From UBA4416 sp044238845 (GTDB taxonomy: Bacteria > Bacteroidota > Bacteroidia > B-17B0 > Aurantibacillaceae), in contig JBIICN010000008.1 of assembly GCA_044238845.1 (NCBI GenBank), forward strand, positions 1 through 64,000: a stretch of 64,000 nt of DNA. Reading direction: 5' to 3'. A program made the translations under genes and the position numbers. The notes beneath the pieces are model-generated. The model was not told where the DNA came from. It did not search any database and saw nothing but the letters and a program-made list of their open reading frames with translations. Positions 60,111 through 64,000 of this stretch are shown here, piece by piece; the stretch's first letter is position 1; each line of letters begins with the position of its first letter.

Positions 60111-63100
60111 TTACTCATCAGCAGCATTAACTTGTTTCATTTTTCTTAAAAACATGTCACGTTTTGTTGGGCTACATGTTGTAAATTGAAATCCTGGGCC
60201 ACTTTTTACATCTTGTTTTTTGTCTTTAGATTTTAATTCCTTTATGGCGATATTAAATTCAGCATTGCTACTCACCACACTCATTACCCCTTTAAAGTAA
60301 TAGAAATAATACCATGTTTGAGGATCTAATTCGAAATATAATGTGAAATTATCTCCGCCTTTTTTGCGTTGAATTTGAATATAGCCAGGTACTTGTTTGT
60401 AAATTTCAGCCTTGTTAATAGCTCCTAAGCCAATAGCACCAACAGATAAGAATGAACGACTTGTTTTATCGTATCTCATCTCTGTATTGGTAATTAAAAA
60501 TGTTTTTTCAAATTCATCAGGATATTTTTTAATAGAACCATTTAAGTTTAAATCAGAAATTACTTTGTCGGCTTTATCTTTTCCAAGTATTTCGGTTATC
60601 CCTTTATTAAATACCTTATTACTAAAATCAATAGCGGGTAATGTGTTATTATAAACTTCAACATCTTTTACCATTCTTTTTAATAAACCTTTATCAAAAA
60701 AGAAATCAATTGTACTCATTAATTCAAAGGTAGCTGAATCATTGATAGTGCTATGTGTAGCGATACCTACTGAATTGAATTGAACTTGTCCTAAATCAGC
60801 ACCCAAATTCATTTTACCTTCGGCGTATACTTTACAGTTTTCAGTGTTTAAACTAATATAATTTCCAGGTAAAGATTGTTCTACAAATTTTTCTTTGTTT
60901 GTAATTCTGTACTCTTTTGATTCTTTATCAAAACCTAAATAACCATCAGAACTAATAACATCTACATCTTTTCTACCACCTCTTAAAGAAACGAAGGATG
61001 AATATACCATGTTTGTATCTTGTCCATAAATAATTGCAGAACCAACAGGCTTTCCATTCATATCAGTTGTATTTGCGGGTAAAGGAATTAAAATGTCATT
61101 TGGATCAATTTCTCCATTAAATTTCAAATAAGCTTTTCCAATTTTACCACAAGCATGAACAATTTTGGTTCCACCTTCGTAAGTCAAAAATTTGTTATTG
61201 GCATACAGATAAACTTTACCAGCAAAACTGAAGTAATCATTGAATTGGAATTTAGATTCTTCAGAAATATCACCCTCAGAAACAGTTTGACCTATCGTAT
61301 CCGGCTTGATTTTATTAAATTTTATCAAATAAGGTTTTTGGTTTTCGTCTAAATATTGATAGTCTCCAGTCGCTAGGTAACTTTTTCTTCCAAAAATATT
61401 GGCTGTCACATTTCTAATATTATGGTATTTGGTAACAGTATTAGCCATGATAATGGAATTTTTTAAAGTATCAATAACTGCATTTCTTTGAATAATAACT
61501 TTTCCAGAGTCTGGATACAATCGAGCATCTGCAACATTTATAAAAGGCACATTAATACAAGAAATTATATATTTACGAAGATTGTACTTTGCAGCAGGTG
61601 CTAAAAATCTCAATGAGTCTTGCTTTGGATGTACAGAGATAAATTGAGGACCTTCTAAATCGAGGGCATTTTCAACACTTCCATCTAGTTTTTTATTCTC
61701 ATCACCTAATTGAATTTCTTCCGTATCCATAAACCATTTAAATCGCTCCATGTAAGCGATATATTGGTTTTTAGGGAACCTAACAATAGACGCATTTCCG
61801 TTAGCGACAAATTCGCCCACACGCTTATCTAAGTCCATTTTAGCATTAACATTGTCTGATGCGAAAGTTAAACCTTCTTCGCCTATAGCTTTTAGGTGAA
61901 AGTTTGCTGTATCAGAAAAATATTGATGTTGCTTAAACAAAATATTGACAGCTTCAATATCTGCTTTAATCATGTCAACCACACCGTTTCCATGAAGTTC
62001 TTGAGGACTTAAAGAATAGCGACCTTTAAATGTACACTTATTATTATATGTTTTAAATGGACTAGCTTTGTCAGATGCCAACATCAAATCTTTATACGGA
62101 ACCCAATGAACATAAACAGTATCGCCATGCACTTGAGGAAATTCAATTGGGTCAATCTGTTCTTTGATATCAAATGAAGTTGCTAAAGTATTCATACTAT
62201 CAGGAAAGAAAATAAAATCTTTTGATTTAGTGGTAGAAGTAATGAAATTTAAATCCCCATCGGCTCTTAAACCTTTATTACTTAATTTAATTTCATTTTC
62301 AAATTTTGCTTTTCCACCATATACTTGAAACCCACCAGGAGGAGTGCTTCTTACAAAACCTAATGAATAATCTTTTTGTAATTTAAGTTGTTCTCTAAAG
62401 GTAGGAAAGATACCAGCGGAAGAAAATTCGCCTTCAAAAACTAAACCTTCATTTCTAAAGTTATCTAAACTATCCATGGTAAATGGATCGAGTTTGTAAT
62501 AAAATTTATCGCGATTATAAACTCCTTTAAAAATAGTTCTTTTATCGTAAAAAGTATAACTTTCTTTAAAGCTTTGAAATTGTGGAAATGTCGGTGCCTT
62601 TCCAAATCCACTATGATTTTTTGGAGCATCAATTCTCAATTCACCATTTAAATTCTCAATAACAGTTTGTACCCTTCTAAATGGAAAGTTTCCATTAATA
62701 TCTGGTTCACTTGAAACAACGTAAATACGACAAGAATCAATAGTTTTCATTTTTAATTTAAACATATCATAATCAAAAACGAAATCTTTTCCATGAAACT
62801 CAAATTTTCCAGATGCCACTGTTCCAGAAAAATCAATGGTTCTATTTTTCTTTAATATTAATTCATTGCGTTTTGGAAAAATAAATACTTTTTGAGTATC
62901 ACTCAATAAAATATTTTCAACCCCTCTTATCGTTATGTCATATGAGTTATTTACTAAACTCATAGTTGCATTATTTTGATTTGGAGCAAGTTTTCTATAT
63001 TCTTCAGTAAAATAGGAGTGTATTGTTAAAATGTCATAATCTCTATCATGTTTTAAGTTTTTTATATAATCAAACAATCGGGGTTTTATAGTAACCAAAT

Positions 63101-64000
63101 CTGTTTCGGGTTCATAATAAATTAAACCAAAAATGGCCATTTTAAAAATAATAGGTCTCAAGTCTACTGCTAAGTATTTTATATATTTTGCAAAGTCAAC
63201 AACAGTAAATGTTAATACATTTCCGTTATTATTGTAATAATCATTCATTTTTTGAACTGGGCTAACAGTTTCTTGTCCTTTAATAGCCTCTAGTCTCCCC
63301 CTCGAAAAGAAATCTTGTGATTCAAAAAAAGCTTCGCCTTGAGTATTATTTGGTAAGAAGTTAAATTCAATTTTAGGTTCATCAGTTTTCCAAACTAACT
63401 GTTCAAAATACATATCTACTTTGTGATAGGAGTTAAAATATGGCGACTTTTCAAGTCCATCGTCAGTTCGTAAAAGAGTAACTGTTTTTTTTTCAACTTG
63501 GTACACAAAACTTAATCCAGGATGAATAATAGAGTCTTTTTCCAGATAAAATTTTACGGCGGCAGGTTTTGCATTTATTTTTTCTTTTGTCATTGAAAAT
63601 GAACGCGCAGATATTTCTAAAAAACGCGCATTATTTCTTTTAAATAAAAGTTTTGCTGGGTTTTGTGCGTTACCAGAACCAACAAATTTATTACCACGCA
63701 TTCCAAAACCTCCGTCATAATCAACATCTGGGTAAATATTTTTAACAACTAAACGTTTGCTGTATGAGTCAAAGCGAGGGTAGGTGGGGTCTCCGTTTTC
63801 GGTTACAATCTTGTCAGTTACTTTTCCCTTTTGAGGGACATCAAAATATTGTTTTCCTATAAATGTTGCTGAATCTGAGTAGTATCCACCAGTCTTACAA
63901 TCTAAATTAATTCTTACTAAATCTGCATAAACATCATCGCCAACACCTGTTCTTTTCCAACTTAATCTACCACCTTTTCCTGCAAATTTCCCAGTAGATG
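60111..64000 (-). CDS. Very large beta-rich protein of unknown function (5' end outside window)
   Basis: The frame is open from 60111 to the window end without a stop (at least 1296 residues), so the ATG at 63701 is internal. The upstream part includes GGRLSWKRTGVGDDVYADL, RINLDCKTGGYYSDSATF and FDSYSKRLVVKNIYPDVDYDGG. Much of the protein alternates short beta segments (for example GSVENALDLEGPQFISVHP, GDYQYLDENQKPYLIKFN), with YADNSD/KVYAEG-like blocks about structure and Gly-rich turns, suggestive of a beta-helix or LptD/AsmA-like envelope protein. I recognise no family; function unknown. Convergent with and abutting the TonB receptor. Confidence 0.8.
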   Translation of the reverse strand, partial: STGKFAGKGGRLSWKRTGVGDDVYADLVRINLDCKTGGYYSDSATFIGKQYFDVPQKGKVTDKIVTENGDPTYPRFDSYSKRLVVKNIYPDVDYDGGFGMRGNKFVGSGNAQNPAKLLFKRNNARFLEISARSFSMTKEKINAKPAAVKFYLEKDSIIHPGLSFVYQVEKKTVTLLRTDDGLEKSPYFNSYHKVDMYFEQLVWKTDEPKIEFNFLPNNTQGEAFFESQDFFSRGRLEAIKGQETVSPVQKMNDYYNNNGNVLTFTVVDFAKYIKYLAVDLRPIIFKMAIFGLIYYEPETDLVTIKPRLFDYIKNLKHDRDYDILTIHSYFTEEYRKLAPNQNNATMSLVNNSYDITIRGVENILLSDTQKVFIFPKRNELILKKNRTIDFSGTVASGKFEFHGKDFVFDYDMFKLKMKTIDSCRIYVVSSEPDINGNFPFRRVQTVIENLNGELRIDAPKNHSGFGKAPTFPQFQSFKESYTFYDKRTIFKGVYNRDKFYYKLDPFTMDSLDNFRNEGLVFEGEFSSAGIFPTFREQLKLQKDYSLGFVRSTPPGGFQVYGGKAKFENEIKLSNKGLRADGDLNFITSTTKSKDFIFFPDSMNTLATSFDIKEQIDPIEFPQVHGDTVYVHWVPYKDLMLASDKASPFKTYNNKCTFKGRYSLSPQELHGNGVVDMIKADIEAVNILFKQHQYFSDTANFHLKAIGEEGLTFASDNVNAKMDLDKRVGEFVANGNASIVRFPKNQYIAYMERFKWFMDTEEIQLGDENKKLDGSVENALDLEGPQFISVHPKQDSLRFLAPAAKYNLRKYIISCINVPFINVADARLYPDSGKVIIQRNAVIDTLKNSIIMANTVTKYHNIRNVTANIFGRKSYLATGDYQYLDENQKPYLIKFNKIKPDTIGQTVSEGDISEESKFQFNDYFSFAGKVYLYANNKFLTYEGGTKIVHACGKIGKAYLKFNGEIDPNDILIPLPANTTDMNGKPVGSAIIYGQDTNMVYSSFVSLRGGRKDVDVISSDGYLGFDKESKEYRITNKEKFVEQSLPGNYISLNTENCKVYAEGKMNLGADLGQVQFNSVGIATHSTINDSATFELMSTIDFFFDKGLLKRMVKDVEVYNNTLPAIDFSNKVFNKGITEILGKDKADKVISDLNLNGSIKKYPDEFEKTFLITNTEMRYDKTSRSFLSVGAIGLGAINKAEIYKQVPGYIQIQRKKGGDNFTLYFELDPQTWYYFYYFKGVMSVVSSNAEFNIAIKELKSKDKKQDVKSGPGFQFTTCSPTKRDMFLRKMKQVNAADE

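Noticed and set aside
1..64000. CRISPR arrays, prophage genes, IS transposases, rRNA or tRNA genes
   Set aside because: Reading the intergenic regions gave no regularly spaced direct repeats, no GGTTCGA-type T-arms, no phage structural genes and no DDE or Y1 transposases.

Overview
The window comes from an AT-rich chromosome of the phylum Bacteroidota (class Bacteroidia; I cannot place the genus). The evidence is gene content: type IX secretion (T9SS) C-terminal sorting domains, DUF5723/OmpA and GSCFA proteins, an NrnA-type DHH phosphoesterase, a malic enzyme fused to a phosphotransacetylase domain and SiaC/SpoIIE phosphosignalling proteins. Promoters fit too: several genes have the Bacteroidota -7 box TAnnTTTG and almost none has a Shine-Dalgarno sequence. 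No tRNA, rRNA, CRISPR array, prophage or full insertion sequence was seen. Most of the window is ordinary core chromosome, and the unusual material lies in the intergenic DNA and a few odd proteins.

Layout. 1-8.1 kb: 3' part of a secreted endonuclease I, then acyl-CoA dehydrogenase, apt, a phosphohexomutase, a TlpA-like thioredoxin, mtgA, pyrF and prfA. 8.3-18.5 kb: an OmpA/thrombospondin-3 outer membrane protein, a secreted choloylglycine-hydrolase-type enzyme paired with a secreted lipase and followed by the wreck of a retropepsin-like gene, a metal-binding HMA protein, maeB, a T9SS esterase and nrnA. 18.7-25.2 kb: ndk, a GSCFA / cytochrome P460-like / HAD nucleotidase run, a DoxX-thioredoxin fusion, two tiny cysteine-rich lipoproteins, miaE, and a marR/yceI pair with a clear palindromic operator.

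25.5-28.8 kb is the classical thrS-infC-rpmI-rplT translation operon. Two regulatory features stand out: a hairpin just before thrS whose loop reads like the anticodon loop of tRNA-Thr(UGU), and an infC gene that has no ATG/GTG/TTG start but an AUU codon 4 nt after a GGAGGT Shine-Dalgarno sequence. 29-38 kb: an OB-like small protein, a TPR-SpoIIE phosphatase, a TSUP transporter, an N-acetylglucosamine kinase homologue, and a 1285-residue fusion of an MMPL/RND lipid exporter, a PlsC acyltransferase and a methyltransferase. 38-48 kb: J-KTSC protein, FG-GAP protein, M3 peptidase, RidA, a von Willebrand A lipoprotein with a T9SS tail, two tandem paralogues of unknown function, a DEAD-box helicase, an RluF-like pseudouridine synthase and a SiaC phosphoprotein. 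48-64 kb: a second RND exporter, a GC-rich structured intergenic element, an orphan peptide-binding lipoprotein, a TPR/PD40 protein, recR, a MuiA-like protein, a DtxR/MntR regulator divergent from a TonB receptor across a perfect palindromic box, and a very large beta-rich protein truncated by the window end.

Intergenic DNA carries at least five types of dispersed or structured element: a terminal-inverted-repeat family in four copies (6026, 17344, 18542 and 25258), a GAGCGGAGTC cruciform (19221, with a fragment near 42268), a CAAGTT element (46215), a CTCCCGAAGGGAG double hairpin (55161) and a GC-rich 230-bp element (50884). These, the thrS leader, the infC start and the exporter-acyltransferase-methyltransferase fusion are the best targets for follow-up.
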